A stretch of DNA of 64,000 nt from Hoylesella saccharolytica JCM 17484 (GCF_000614205.1 NZ_BAKN01000001.1:248001-312000); one strand, 5' to 3'; numbered from the stretch's first letter, positions 19,243-29,719 are shown. Program-made: numbers and translations. The notes: generated by a model not told the origin, from the letters alone.

Positions 19243-22200
19243 CTAATCAAACAATTCGATTCTTTTTATTCTATTTACAACCTTCTCCACCTCTTTATAC
19301 ATTTGTGTGGCAATGCCCAGGCCCTCTTCCTCTTCTAAAATAAGTTCTTTCGGGTTGAACTTTCTTATTCGCCTAAAGGCTATTTTTTTTGAGTCAGGGT
19401 ATTGATTATGCGAAAAGGCATTGCGTACATCTTTTAAAAAATCAGTATCCTCTTTGATATTACGGGGTATACCTTCCTTTTTCCTCCAACCGATCAGCAT
19501 CTGATAAAAATTATCAGTATTTAAATCAGAGTATTTATCAAGCAATTGCGCCTCCAAACCAAGCGTTTGCTGAAAGATGTCGATACGGCAAGTTTGGTAT
19601 AAATCTAATTCTAAATCTACCCGACGTTTGGTTAGCGGATGTTGTTTTAAATCGATATCATCGTGTTCTATATACGAGAAGAGTCCTTTAATTCTGCGAT
19701 CTGCCAATAGCGTTTTAAAGTTTCCCCACTTTAAAAGTTTAGTACCTTCCTCTTTGATATAGACCGTAAATTCTTTATTTTCTTTTTCATTATTTCCTGC
19801 TTTGCCTTTCGGCTTGGGGCTATCTATATGGATGGCCAGTGTCATCGGCACAACTTTTGCCAGCGCATTCAGGCTGCCTGCAGTAGAAGTGTTGGTTTGA
19901 AGCGAGTCGAGTTTTATATAGGAAACGGCTATTCTTGGTTCTAGAATGTCCTTTTTGGGCTTTATCTTCTCGTCAAAAAGATTTTTGCACATCAGCCAGA
20001 TTAAGATATCTTGGTTTTTGATGAGACGTAATTCGCGTTCAAACTTTTTCCACAAACTGAAGTTTTTATATTCGCGATATTCCTTTGTTTTTTCTGCGGG
20101 AATATTGTTTTTAAACTTATTCTGATAACTCTTAAACAATTCTTCGCGTTTTCCCTTAGATAAATAATTGGCTTCAGTGGGTTTTGACACATTACCTACA
20201 TTAAAATCGTATCTATAAAACGGTTGCGAATGGTCTTTAAACTTCTTATCGAAGAACACGGGAATAAGCCGGGCAACCTGTCCTACTCTGTTTTTAAAGA
20301 TATCACAGTCGGATATATCTACTATCGTCTTGTGTTCGTTAAACCACGTTTTAATTTTCTCGGTAAACAGTCCGCGCGGCAGATTAAAGCCGTTTTTCCA
20401 ACCTTCAGCTAATTTCTGGCGATCGTTTTTAGGTGCACGCAGCAGTAAAAAGTAGTTGTCTGATGCCCAATTTTGGGGTTGCAGTTCATTCAAAAACTCT
20501 AATTTTGCTTTTAAATATGCAGCATAAAAAGCGATCAAATTAGGTTGTTTATCATATTCAAAACGAGATAAGAAGAGGTGTGAATTATCACTATGAATAA
20601 GATGGAGCTGCGTAAAATAACGCGATAGCCGGCAAGAATCGGTTGCATAAAATGCAAAAGCCCGCTGTAACATTTGGTATTCGGTGCTGTTGGCTTTGCT
20701 ACAATTTATCGGGTTGCCTTCCTTATCTCGCTTTACAGGCTGAAATCGCATCATATCATTAACCAGCCAATCGGCAATTTGCCCATTTTTCAGTAATGTT
20801 CCGGTGTTTTTTGCTGCAACGTCCGTTTCCTGTTTTAGCTGCTTATCCAGTAGTTTTAATCGGCGTTCAGTATCTTTAATTAACATAGCCTTTTTCTGTT
20901 CAACCGCTTTTAGCATATCCCTTTGATGCCCTTTCAGCAAGTCTATCATTTGTTTAGGCAAGTGTCCTATCAGGATTGGTTTATCCTGAAGATAGTTTTC
21001 GAGGTCGGTTATGGTATTTATCTTTTCTTGAACAAAAGCATCATAAAGATTGAAAATAGCATTTCGAGTATCTATAAGCACTTTTTCAACAGCATTACCA
21101 GCGTCTGTTTTCAACATACCTTCGCACAACAACAATTGATAATAAAACATCATAGGCAACAACTCGTGTACACTTAAAAAGACATCAGCCTTAAAGCCCG
21201 GTGTAAGTGTATATTTATCAGGTTTGTTCAGTTGTTTTTCTGTTGATACAGAAGGCCAAATATCAGTGTCAACAGCAGTGTCTCCGTCAAATATTTTTAT
21301 GCCTATCTTTTCATTTTCTATTTGATAATGAGGTATGGTGTATGATATATACGGCAACGGAACACCTTGAACCGTTTTGCCATCATTGCCCGAAGATGGT
21401 TCTGTTGTTTTTACCAAAGTATTCCATTCTTCAGGTCTGGTGTTCTGGGTAAAGTTCTGTAATCTGGAAAAGCCATATAAAGTACGTATAAGATGGTGGA
21501 CTTCTTTTTTGTCTCCGATTTGCTTTTTACAGATGGCAAAATGATAACAGCCTAAGTTTATTTGAAAACGGAGAGTTGTAAACACCTCATTAAGATCGAA
21601 AAAGCGTAATACAAAATAGGGAAAACGATTTTGATGCCGCACTAAAATTCGACTAAAAGGATTATCGTCTTCTTGCCGGTTTGCATTATCAGATGATTTT
21701 TCGGGAACTTTAAACTTATTTTGAGCTGCCGGTGTTAGGCGTTTGTACAAAGAAAGAGGGCATCGAACCACTTCGTTAAGCATATCCAGCAGCATCCAAT
21801 CTTTATCATATACAGTTTCTAATCGTATTTTAGGAAGCAGTATATGATTTCTGCAAAACACCTCGTTGGTCATCTTCATATAATTTTCTGACGCTTTTTT
21901 AAAGCCTGGTATCTTTTTCTGCATCCAAATAGAATCTTGTTTTTCAAGAAAAAGAGAAACAAAAAATAGAAGACCAAACGCATTGATTGAACCGTCTTTT
22001 GAGGTAAAGGGGTATCTGCAGGGCTTTATTTTTCCCTGCTCATCTTTATATATAAGGTGTGAGAAACTGGTGTTAGGGTCAATTACAGAATTGCTGCTAT
22101 AATCTTCTTTAACTTTATTCACACTATCGATAAAGATATAACGCATCCAATTTAATAAGTCTTCATCAAAGTTGGGCATAGTTGCCGATTTTGAATGCTT

Positions 22201-22740
22201 GACATGTGAGTAATAATTTCTCAACTGTTCTAATATCTGTAGGAGGCGAAAGAACATCGATTTCACATTAGAAAGTGACAAAAGATCGTTAATATCACCT
22301 TCGCCAGTTTGCTTTAAGGAATCGTTGGATGTGCTTGTGCTCCTTTTATCTTTATCTATAGTTGTTCTTTCTTTTGTTTGTGCACCAATAATTGCCGGTT
22401 GAATAAAAGGGAAATGTTTCAATATTAGCTCTCTTAATTGGTATTTCCTCGTGAGATCTGTATCGAGGTCATCCCATATTTTCTTTATATCCAACTTCCT
22501 TTTTTTACCGTTTGAATTGGCATCATTCATCACATCATCCGATATATTAAAAATATCTTCACGTTCAAAGATTTCTTTATGTTTACCTTCATCATACAGT
22601 TTTTCTAAGTCAAGCAACTTATTGATGTGGTTAACGGTAAGATAAACATTGTGACGAGCTAAGTTAAAGAATGCTGCCCAAAAAGGTTTATCCTCCAAAA
22701 TGTCAGTTGGATTTGAGGGTAAAGAGTTTTGATTTTTCAT
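19243..22740 (-). CDS. cas13b: CRISPR-associated RNA-guided RNase Cas13b (type VI-B effector)
   Basis: Single-protein effector that binds crRNA and cleaves single-stranded RNA through two HEPN domains. The 1165-residue protein has one R-x4-H catalytic motif near each end: RNYYSH (Arg174/His179) and RNAFSH (Arg1106/His1111). This placement of the two HEPN sites at opposite ends is the Cas13b hallmark. The region between is rich in Lys and aromatic residues with no transmembrane helix. The usual partners csx27 and csx28 are not next to it, nor are cas1 or cas2. Flanking genes are eamA and purL, so the module is an island between housekeeping genes. Type VI-B with no accessory is inferred from this window only. 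Confidence 0.96.
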   Translation of the reverse strand: MKNQNSLPSNPTDILEDKPFWAAFFNLARHNVYLTVNHINKLLDLEKLYDEGKHKEIFEREDIFNISDDVMNDANSNGKKRKLDIKKIWDDLDTDLTRKYQLRELILKHFPFIQPAIIGAQTKERTTIDKDKRSTSTSNDSLKQTGEGDINDLLSLSNVKSMFFRLLQILEQLRNYYSHVKHSKSATMPNFDEDLLNWMRYIFIDSVNKVKEDYSSNSVIDPNTSFSHLIYKDEQGKIKPCRYPFTSKDGSINAFGLLFFVSLFLEKQDSIWMQKKIPGFKKASENYMKMTNEVFCRNHILLPKIRLETVYDKDWMLLDMLNEVVRCPLSLYKRLTPAAQNKFKVPEKSSDNANRQEDDNPFSRILVRHQNRFPYFVLRFFDLNEVFTTLRFQINLGCYHFAICKKQIGDKKEVHHLIRTLYGFSRLQNFTQNTRPEEWNTLVKTTEPSSGNDGKTVQGVPLPYISYTIPHYQIENEKIGIKIFDGDTAVDTDIWPSVSTEKQLNKPDKYTLTPGFKADVFLSVHELLPMMFYYQLLLCEGMLKTDAGNAVEKVLIDTRNAIFNLYDAFVQEKINTITDLENYLQDKPILIGHLPKQMIDLLKGHQRDMLKAVEQKKAMLIKDTERRLKLLDKQLKQETDVAAKNTGTLLKNGQIADWLVNDMMRFQPVKRDKEGNPINCSKANSTEYQMLQRAFAFYATDSCRLSRYFTQLHLIHSDNSHLFLSRFEYDKQPNLIAFYAAYLKAKLEFLNELQPQNWASDNYFLLLRAPKNDRQKLAEGWKNGFNLPRGLFTEKIKTWFNEHKTIVDISDCDIFKNRVGQVARLIPVFFDKKFKDHSQPFYRYDFNVGNVSKPTEANYLSKGKREELFKSYQNKFKNNIPAEKTKEYREYKNFSLWKKFERELRLIKNQDILIWLMCKNLFDEKIKPKKDILEPRIAVSYIKLDSLQTNTSTAGSLNALAKVVPMTLAIHIDSPKPKGKAGNNEKENKEFTVYIKEEGTKLLKWGNFKTLLADRRIKGLFSYIEHDDIDLKQHPLTKRRVDLELDLYQTCRIDIFQQTLGLEAQLLDKYSDLNTDNFYQMLIGWRKKEGIPRNIKEDTDFLKDVRNAFSHNQYPDSKKIAFRRIRKFNPKELILEEEEGLGIATQMYKEVEKVVNRIKRIELFD

Positions 22741-22877
22741 TATATGCTAAATTTTAAGTTTGTAATATCAGTATTATAAGGCATCACCAAGAATATCTTC
22801 TGTTATTTTAGTATGAATTTTAAACTATTCTTTAGTTGGCGAAAGACCTCTAACAGTATTTTAGAAACAACATTTTA

Positions 22878-22908
22878 CAAAAGTAATAATAATGTTTAAA
22901 ACAAACAA
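22878..22908 (-). promoter_or_regulatory. Likely cas13b promoter
   Basis: On the minus strand TACTTTTG (22885 to 22878) matches TAnnTTTG, with TTG (22908 to 22906) 20 bases upstream. The leader to the ATG is about 130 bases, with no further reading frame in it. Confidence 0.5.
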
Positions 22909-22979
22909 TTGATATTCGATGTATTGATATTCTTGCTTTTTTCTTCTGTAAAATTCGGCAGAGTATGATCGAAAAGCAG

Positions 22980-22987
22980 TAACTTTG
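22980..22987 (+). promoter_or_regulatory. Likely purL -7 box
   Basis: TAACTTTG matches TAnnTTTG and lies 37 bases before the purL ATG, with TTCG (22954-22957) 22 bases upstream as a weak -33. It faces the opposite way to the cas13b promoter. Confidence 0.5.
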
Positions 22988-23024
22988 TACACACGAATAC
23001 GCTACTTTTTCAAACAAAATAACA

Positions 23025-26000
23025 ATGATTCTTTTTTTTAAGACGCAGAAAGAAACGGTGATTGCGACAGAGATTGACCATCAGCCGAGTGATGAAGAAA
23101 TTGCCAAGCTGTGCTGGCTGTATGGCGAAGCAACATTGATGGATACGCAAGAGCTGGAAGGATATTATGTGGGTCCGCGCCGCGAAATGATAACGCCGTG
23201 GAGTACAAATGCCGTTGAGATTACACAAAACATGAATCTTAACGGCATTTTACGTATCGAGGAGTTTTTTCCGGTAGCGGGAAGCAACGCCGACTACGAC
23301 CCGATGTTACAGCGAATGTATGAAGGCATTGGACAAGAGGTGTTTCGGGTAGACCACCAACCGCAACCCACAGTTTACATCGACAATCTGGAAGCGTTTA
23401 ACGAAACGGAAGGTTTGGCGCTATCGGCTGATGAAATTGCTTATCTGCATCATGTTGAAAAGCAGCAGGGACGGTCGCTTACCGACTCGGAAGTGTTTGG
23501 TTTCGCACAAATCAACTCGGAACATTGTCGTCATAAAATATTCGGAGGTACCTTTATTATTGACGGAGAAGAGAAAGAATCGTCGCTCTTTGCCATGATT
23601 AAGCGAACAACGGCAGAGCATCCGGGTAGCATTCTTTCGGCATATAAAGATAATGTGGCCTTTGCACAAGGACCTGTTGTGGAGCAGTTTGCACCTGCCG
23701 ACCCCACCACTGCCGACTATTTTCGCATTAAAGATATTGAAAGCGTTATTTCGCTGAAGGCCGAAACACACAATTTTCCTACTACCGTAGAGCCTTTTAA
23801 CGGAGCAGCCACGGGTACGGGAGGCGAAATTCGCGACCGAATGGGTGGCGGAATAGGGTCGTGGCCCATAGCGGGAACGGCGGTGTACATGACCTCTTAT
23901 CCGCGATTGGATGGCGGGCGGGATTGGGAAACGTTGCTCCCTGTAAGGAAATGGCTGTATCAATCGCCCGACCAAATTTTGATTAAAGCTTCGAACGGCG
24001 CATCCGACTTTGGCAATAAGTTCGGTCAGCCGCTCATCACCGGTTCGGTTTTGACCTTCGAACATCAAGAAAAGGGGGCCGCTACGGATGCTCATGGCGA
24101 TGCCCAAGCACCTTTTTATGCTTACGATAAGGTAATTATGCTGGCTGGCGGTGTAGGTTACGGCACGAAGAGAGATTGTTTGAAAGGTGAGCCACAACAA
24201 GGAAATAAAATTGTGGTAGTGGGTGGAGACAATTACAGAATTGGTCTTGGAGGTGGCTCTGTGTCGTCGGTCGACACCGGCAGATACTCTAACGGTATCG
24301 AACTGAACGCCATTCAGCGCGCCAATCCTGAAATGCAGAAGCGTGCTTACAACCTTGTTCGCGCCTTGGTAGAAAGCGATAACAACCCCGTTGTGTCGAT
24401 TCACGACCACGGTTCGGCAGGACATTTGAACTGTTTAAGCGAATTGGTGGAAGAATGCGGTGGCGAAATAGAGATGAGTGAACTACCCATTGGCGACAAA
24501 ACACTGTCGGCAAAAGAAATTATTGCTAACGAAAGTCAGGAGCGAATGGGGCTTCTTATTAACGAACAGCACATTGATGAGGTGCGAAAGATTGCCGAAC
24601 GCGAGCGTGCCTCACTATATGTTGTGGGCGAAACAACGGGCGATGCACACTTCAGTTTTAAGCAGAAAGACGGTACAAAACCTTTCGATTTGGATGTGGC
24701 ACAGATGTTTGGTCATTCGCCGAAAACCATTATGACCGACCATACCGTAGCACATCACTATGAAAACGTGAGCTACGAACCCATCGGAGGCGCAAAAGAC
24801 TGCAACAAAGAGGGTGAAGAACACCTGACAACTTATATTGAACGGGTGCTGAAACTGGAAGCAGTGGCTTGTAAAGACTGGTTAACAAACAAGGTAGACC
24901 GTTCGGTTTCGGGTAAGGTGGCACGTCAACAAACGCAAGGCGAGATACAATTGCCCTTATCGGATTGTGGCGTAGTGGCACTGGATTATCGTGGAAAAAC
25001 GGGTATTGCCACAGCTTTGGGACACGCTCGCAAGTGGGCTTGGCGTCAGCAGAGGCCGGTTCGGTGCTGGCCGTTAGTGAATCGCTTACCAATTTGGTGT
25101 GGGCGCCGCTTTCAGAAGGCCTTAGTAGCGTTAGTCTTTCTGCCAACTGGATGTGGCCTTGCAGATCGCAAGCCGGCGAAGACGCACGTCTTTACAGGGC
25201 GGTAGAAGCGTTGAGCAACTTTTGTTGTGCGATTGGCGTGAATGTTCCGACGGGAAAAGACTCGCTGTCGATGACCCAGCAATATCCCAACGGTCAAAAG
25301 GTGATTGCACCGGGAACGGTTATTGTGAGCAGTGGCGGTGAGGTGTCGGATGTAAGAAAGGTAGTTTCGCCGGTACTGGCCAACGATAGTAAATCGGCAC
25401 TTTATTACATCGACTTCTCTTTTGATCGACAAAAGTTGGGCGGAAGTGCCTTTGCACAGACCTTCGAAAAAGTGGGAAGCGATGTTCCGACGGTAGCCGA
25501 TGCCGACTATTTTGCCAACTGTTTCAACGCCGTTCAAGAGCTGATAAACCGCGAATGGCTTATGGCAGGGCATGATATTTCGGCAGGAGGACTGGTTACT
25601 ACATTGCTCGAGATGACCTTTGCCAATGAAAAGGGAGGAATGCGCATCAACTTACAAGAGCTGAAAGATGATGATGTGGTGAAAAATCTCTTTGCCGAAA
25701 ACCCCGGAGTGGTTATCCAAGTAAGCAATGAACATCAGCATGCCGTATGCGATTTCTTAGACGCCCAAGGCGTAGGATACACCCAAATCGGTGTTCCGAC
25801 ACCCCAAACACGCAGCCTTGTGGTACAAAAGGGCAATAACGAATATTCTTTCGATATCAACTCGCTTCGCGAAACATGGTATCTCACCTCGTATCGGCTC
25901 GATAGCAAGCAGAGCTTTAACGGCACGGCCAAGAAGCGTTGGCTCAATTATAAAAAGCAACCCATAGAACTGAAGTTCAGCAAAGAGTTTACGGGCAAGC

Positions 26001-26794
26001 TGCAACAGTATGGCATTAGTGCTGATCGGCGCACGGCATCAGGCGTAAAAGCGGCCATCATTCGTGAAAAAGGAACCAATGGTGAACGTGAAATGGCGTA
26101 TGCTTTATATCTCGCGGGATTCGATGTAAAGGATGTTACGATGACCGATCTTATCTCAGGACGCGAAACTTTGCAAGACATTAGCATGATTGTATTTTGC
26201 GGAGGCTTCTCCAACTCTGACGTATTGGGTTCTGCAAAGGGTTGGGCAGGCGCTTTTCTCTACAATCCCAAAGCCAAAGAAGCGCTCGATAAGTTCTATG
26301 CACGTAAAGATACGCTTTCGCTGGGCATCTGTAACGGCTGCCAGCTGATGGTAGAGCTCAACCTTATCAATCCCGAACACGAGCACCATACCCATCTTAC
26401 CCACAACACCTCGCAAAAGTTTGAAAGTGCATTTCTGGGGTTAACCATCCCTCAAAACAACAGTGTGATGCTGGGAACGTTAAGCGGCAGCAAACTGGGT
26501 ATATGGGTTGCGCATGGCGAAGGAAGATTTTATATGCCCGAACCGGAGGATAAATACCACATCGTAGCTAAGTATAATTATGCCGAATATCCCGGTAATC
26601 CCAATGGGTCTGACTATAATGTGGCGGGCATTTGCTCTGCCGATGGGCGTCATTTGGCAATGATGCCACATTTGGAACGTTCTATTTTTGCTTGGCAAAA
26701 TGCTTATTACCCGCGCGAACGCAAAGCAGATGAGGTTACACCATGGATAGAAGCCTTTGTCAATGCACGCAAATGGATTGAAAACCAACACTGA
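23025..26794 (+). CDS. purL: Phosphoribosylformylglycinamidine synthase PurL (large form), one-base frameshift
   Basis: Converts FGAR to FGAM with ATP and glutamine in purine synthesis. Two overlapping frames join to make one protein of about 1256 residues. The first (23025 to about 25028) holds the synthase core with AETHNFPTTVEPFNGAATG, GSAGHLNCLSEL and GMGLL-type segments and reads through ALDYRGKTGIATALGHA. The second, from about 25029, continues QVGLASAEAGSVLAVSESLTN and ends with the glutaminase domain: GICNGCQ with the nucleophile Cys, then AHGEGRFY with the catalytic His/Glu pair. One missing C near 25028 (GCTCCGCAA read as GCTCGCAA) explains the break. Since purL is normally needed for purine synthesis, sequencing error is the simpler explanation. 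Confidence 0.93.
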
Positions 26795-26838
26795 AACGCA
26801 GGTTGTAAACAATCTGTCCACTTATCAGCACAAGGCTT

Positions 26839-27426
26839 ATGAATGCAGAAAAGCAGAGCGCCCAGCGCACGTATTCGGTTTATTGGCAGAGTTTCTGCAT
26901 TTTTTTTAAAATCGGATTGTTTACGCTGGGGGGCGGATATGCGATGATACCCATCATTGAAACTGAAGTGGTGAACAAGCATCGGTGGATAGAAAAGGAA
27001 GAGTTTCTCGACCTTATCGCCATTGCGCAGAGTTGTCCCGGTGTGTTTGCGGTGAACATCAGCATCTTTATCGGCTACAAAATGCGCAAACTGCGCGGAG
27101 CACTTTGCACCTGTCTGGGCACCGCCTTACCCTCTTTTCTCATCATTTTACTCATCGCTATGTTCTTTCATCAGTTTCAAGACAATGCCCTTGTAGCCGC
27201 TATGTTTCGCGGAATACGACCGGCAGTGGTGGCCCTTATTGCCGTTCCGACATTTAATCTGGCCAAAAGCGCGCATATCACGTTGTCGAACATCTGGATT
27301 CCTATTGTCTGCGCACTGCTTATCTGGGCGCTTCACGTTAATCCGATATACATCATTATCGCAGCCGGCGTATGCGGATATCTCTACGGAAAGTTTATAA
27401 AACCTACCGAAACGGACGAGCACTAA
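26839..27426 (+). CDS. Chromate transporter, half-size, subunit 1
   Basis: A 195-residue inner-membrane protein of the CHR family. Its first half has the family signature FFKIGLFTLGGGYAMIPII and the SCPGVFAVNISIFIGYKMR segment; the rest forms four or so further helices. Short CHR proteins are half of the long monodomain form and are usually encoded as a pair. The partner follows at 27538. The family is defined by chromate efflux, but the true substrate in gut and oral bacteria is not certain. It starts 44 bases after purL on the same strand. Confidence 0.88.
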   Translation: MNAEKQSAQRTYSVYWQSFCIFFKIGLFTLGGGYAMIPIIETEVVNKHRWIEKEEFLDLIAIAQSCPGVFAVNISIFIGYKMRKLRGALCTCLGTALPSFLIILLIAMFFHQFQDNALVAAMFRGIRPAVVALIAVPTFNLAKSAHITLSNIWIPIVCALLIWALHVNPIYIIIAAGVCGYLYGKFIKPTETDEH

Positions 27427-27537
27427 CCATCAATCATTGTTCATTATTCATTTTTGTTAGGAACGATTTATTACCCGTAATTCACCCCTCAATTACTTTC
27501 ATTCTCACTTGTCAATTCTCAATCATCAATATCCCCA

Positions 27538-28113
27538 ATGGTTTTCTTAGAGCTTTTTTATACGTTTTTTATCATCGGACTGTTTGGTTTTGGAGGCGGA
27601 TACGGTATGTTGTCGCTCATTCAGACCGAAACGGTGATACATCACCATTGGCTCAGCTCGGCCGAATTTACCAATATCGTTGCCATTTCGCAAATGACAC
27701 CCGGTCCTATCGGCATCAATGCCGCCACCTATTGCGGTTATACGGCAGCCCACAACGCGGGGTTCGGCACATGGATGGCCGTTTTGGGCAGCGCCACAGC
27801 CACCTTTGCGCTGGTGCTTCCATCGTTGATTCTGATGGTGCTCATTAGTAAGATGCTGATGAAATATATGAAAACCTCTGCGGTACAAGATGTTTTTGCC
27901 GGCTTGCGACCTGCTGTAGTGGGTATGTTAGGCGCTGCCGCTCTGCTTTTGATGACCGAAGAAAACTTCTCTTCGCCCCTTACCCACCCTTGGCAGTTTT
28001 GGGTCAGCGTCTTTCTTTTCGCCGCCACCTTCATCGGAACAAAGTTTCTTAAAATTAATCCCATCCGAATGATAGGTTATGCGGCCGTTGCAGGTCTGCT
28101 GCTTTTATATTAA
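27538..28113 (+). CDS. Chromate transporter, half-size, subunit 2
   Basis: The 191-residue partner of the preceding gene. It begins MVFLELFYTFFIIGLFGFGGGYGMLSLIQTE, the same signature with GFGGGYGM, and then MTPGPIGINAATYCGY, the matching half of the CHR pair. Six hydrophobic segments follow. In two-gene CHR systems the two halves insert in opposite topology and work together. The genes are 111 bases apart on one strand. Function beyond membrane transport is inferred. Confidence 0.88.
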   Translation: MVFLELFYTFFIIGLFGFGGGYGMLSLIQTETVIHHHWLSSAEFTNIVAISQMTPGPIGINAATYCGYTAAHNAGFGTWMAVLGSATATFALVLPSLILMVLISKMLMKYMKTSAVQDVFAGLRPAVVGMLGAAALLLMTEENFSSPLTHPWQFWVSVFLFAATFIGTKFLKINPIRMIGYAAVAGLLLLY

Positions 28114-28115
28114 AC

Positions 28116-28145
28116 CGAATAAAAATGCCGGCGTATGGCCGGCAA
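28116..28145 (-). terminator. GC-rich hairpin with T-tract on the minus strand
   Basis: TGCCGGC (28126-28132) pairs with GCCGGCA (28138-28144). On the minus strand the stem is followed by TTTTTATTC. It could end minus-strand transcription from 28992, though a 460-base gap separates it from that gene. Confidence 0.4.
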
Positions 28146-28300
28146 AAACCCTTGCTTATGAATCCCGTATCTGCGTTTACCGTTTGTTGCGCCTTTGCTT
28201 TCAGTCTCTTTGCATAAACCAACAAGCCCCGCCCCAAACATCCGGCGCAAGTCAATAAGCCACTTGTACACAATCCGGTGATGGCTTTTGAGAATGGTAG

Positions 28301-28540
28301 GTAGTAGTGGGCCGCAGCCGAAAGGTGCAAGGATCGTATCTGGATAATACCGAAACAGAAATGCTTCAAGGCTGTGGCACACCGGTTTTAGAAGGAGATA
28401 AAAGGATGTTTGAGGCCGTAGAACACTGTGCTGCCTACCATTTTGGGGATAAAAACCGTTTTATTTGTCACGGCTATTACCTACCTTGGGGTGGCACATC
28501 CATTCTTGTGAACAAAGAATTAAAATGGCCTACCGATTGA
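28301..28540 (+). pseudogene. C-terminal remnant of a GH43 arabinanase-like glycoside hydrolase
   Basis: The 79-codon frame opens right after a stop at 28298-28300. It starts VVGRSRKVQGSYLDN, then EMLQGCGTPVLEGDKR, then FICHGYYLPWGGTSILVNKELKWPTD. This resembles the C-terminal part of family 43 endo-arabinanases, where a VVGRS...GPYLD stretch is followed by a GGGT loop, a HYYD-like segment and KELKW. The catalytic N-terminal blades are missing and I cannot find them upstream. It is a truncated relic in the gap between the chromate pair and the membrane-protein gene. The family match is from memory of the pattern, not a search. Confidence 0.55.
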
Positions 28541-28605
28541 CTGGCCCACACTTAATAACCGGGAAGCAGACTTTTCTCCTCCCGGTCGTTAAGTGTCTGC
28601 CTGCG

Positions 28606-28992
28606 CTACTCTTTCACAAATCTAATCGATTGCACGGCAAGAACAACGCCGATAACCGCCATCAACGGCATAACAGCCAGCTGAACGGGGTTAAAAGCAT
28701 CAACCCATTCGCCCATGTGCAAAATACAGAACACGCCGAAGATGCATGCCAGCACTGCATTAGCGATGCGATAAGCCTTACACTTGCCGTACACCAACGC
28801 CAAAATAGCCAATGCCGGCAAGGTATAAGTCAGTATCAGCATAAAAGCAATCATACCTTTCGGGGCCACACCGCCGGGCATTGCAACAATGCTTTCGCCC
28901 CAAAAAGCGGGCATAACATCTGCCAACGTGTGGGTAAGAAAACCTAACACGATGAGCACCCATAACACAATCAGTTCTATTTGTTTTGTCAT
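28606..28992 (-). CDS. Small four-helix integral membrane protein, unknown
   Basis: A 128-residue protein made almost entirely of four hydrophobic helices (about 7-27, 45-70, 75-95 and 105-122). It begins MTKQIELIVLWVLIVLGF and ends VLAVQSIRFVKE. I do not recognise a family. A stem with CACTTAA and TTAAGTG flanks the stop at about 28548-28593. It is the last minus-strand gene of the metal efflux cluster but is separated from the HMA gene by 400 bases that hold no supported gene, so a shared function is only a guess. Confidence 0.65.
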   Translation of the reverse strand: MTKQIELIVLWVLIVLGFLTHTLADVMPAFWGESIVAMPGGVAPKGMIAFMLILTYTLPALAILALVYGKCKAYRIANAVLACIFGVFCILHMGEWVDAFNPVQLAVMPLMAVIGVVLAVQSIRFVKE

Positions 28993-29300
28993 GATGTATA
29001 TAAATTAACTTGAAACAACATTGTTTCGCTGCAAAATTACATCGCTTTCCTACCCCTTGCAATACCTTAAAACGATGATTTTTCTATTCTCTACATATCA
29101 AATGGCTTTCCTGTTGCGTGCCTTACCTGTTCCTGCATATGATCAATTTTCAATGCGAGGATAGAGGCCGCCTATTGTTTTCTACCCTTTGAAGCAATGG
29201 AAAATACGGGTGTATTTCTTCATTGTCAAGCCTTCGTTTTCTGATTGGCAACATCCCTGCCTTCTGTTCGTGTCAAGTCCCCCCATATATAATAAGGTAT
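28993..29300. other. Intergenic stretch with no gene seen
   Basis: Only scattered short frames occur here. Nothing in it suggests a gene, and no repeat family continues from the flanks. Confidence 0.4.
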
Positions 29301-29350
29301 AAAAAGAAAAACAGCCGCCCCCGATCTGCCCAACAGGTAAGAAACGGCTG
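29301..29350 (-). terminator. Terminator of the HMA-domain gene
   Basis: On the minus strand CAGCCG and CGGCTG pair around a long loop and are followed by TTTTTCTTTTT. It lies 40 bases past the HMA gene. Confidence 0.6.
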
Positions 29351-29389
29351 CTCAAAGCGCGAAAAACACGGTTTGAAATGTGTGCTGCG

Positions 29390-29719
29390 TTACTTGCGTT
29401 TATACTGACAACACTTGTGCAAACTGTTGTAAGCTGCATCGGTAGCCCGCACTTTGCCTGCATCGTAGCCTTTGGCGGCAATCGCTTTCTGCACCTTTTC
29501 GGGCGAAGTCTGCGTGTCGTTGTAAACCAAACTAAGTTGATGCGTCTTCACATTCCACTTTGCCGACACCACGCCCGGCACCTTTTGGGCTGCCTTTTCT
29601 ATCGTGGGCTTGCACATATGTTCGCAGTTGCCGTTTACCTCAAAGGTTGTTTTCACTGTCTTTGCATTTGCTGCGCCCATACATAACAGGGCTGCCAGCG
29701 CTAATACCATTTTTTTCAT
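29390..29719 (-). CDS. Exported heavy-metal-associated (HMA) domain protein
   Basis: A 109-residue protein with a signal peptide (cleaved near AANAK) and a ferredoxin-like HMA fold: VKTTFEVNGNCEHMCKPTIEKAAQKVPGV then VYNDTQTSPEKVQKAIAAKGYDAG. The metal site is unusual. Instead of GMTCxxC it has NCEHMC, with three residues between the cysteines and a histidine among them, and a second Cys pair (KCCQ) at the C-terminus. It is likely a periplasmic copper or silver scavenger or donor for the adjacent CusB-like adaptor. The relation is inferred from gene order. Confidence 0.8.
   Translation of the reverse strand: MKKMVLALAALLCMGAANAKTVKTTFEVNGNCEHMCKPTIEKAAQKVPGVVSAKWNVKTHQLSLVYNDTQTSPEKVQKAIAAKGYDAGKVRATDAAYNSLHKCCQYKRK

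Noticed and set aside
22741..22877. csx27/csx28-like small membrane gene in the cas13b leader
   Set aside because: I translated the stretch on both strands and saw only short frames, with no multi-helix protein.
28110..28382. 90-codon minus-strand frame overlapping the GH43 stump
   Set aside because: It overlaps the stump on the opposite strand and ends beyond the GC-rich hairpin. Composition is unlike a gene.
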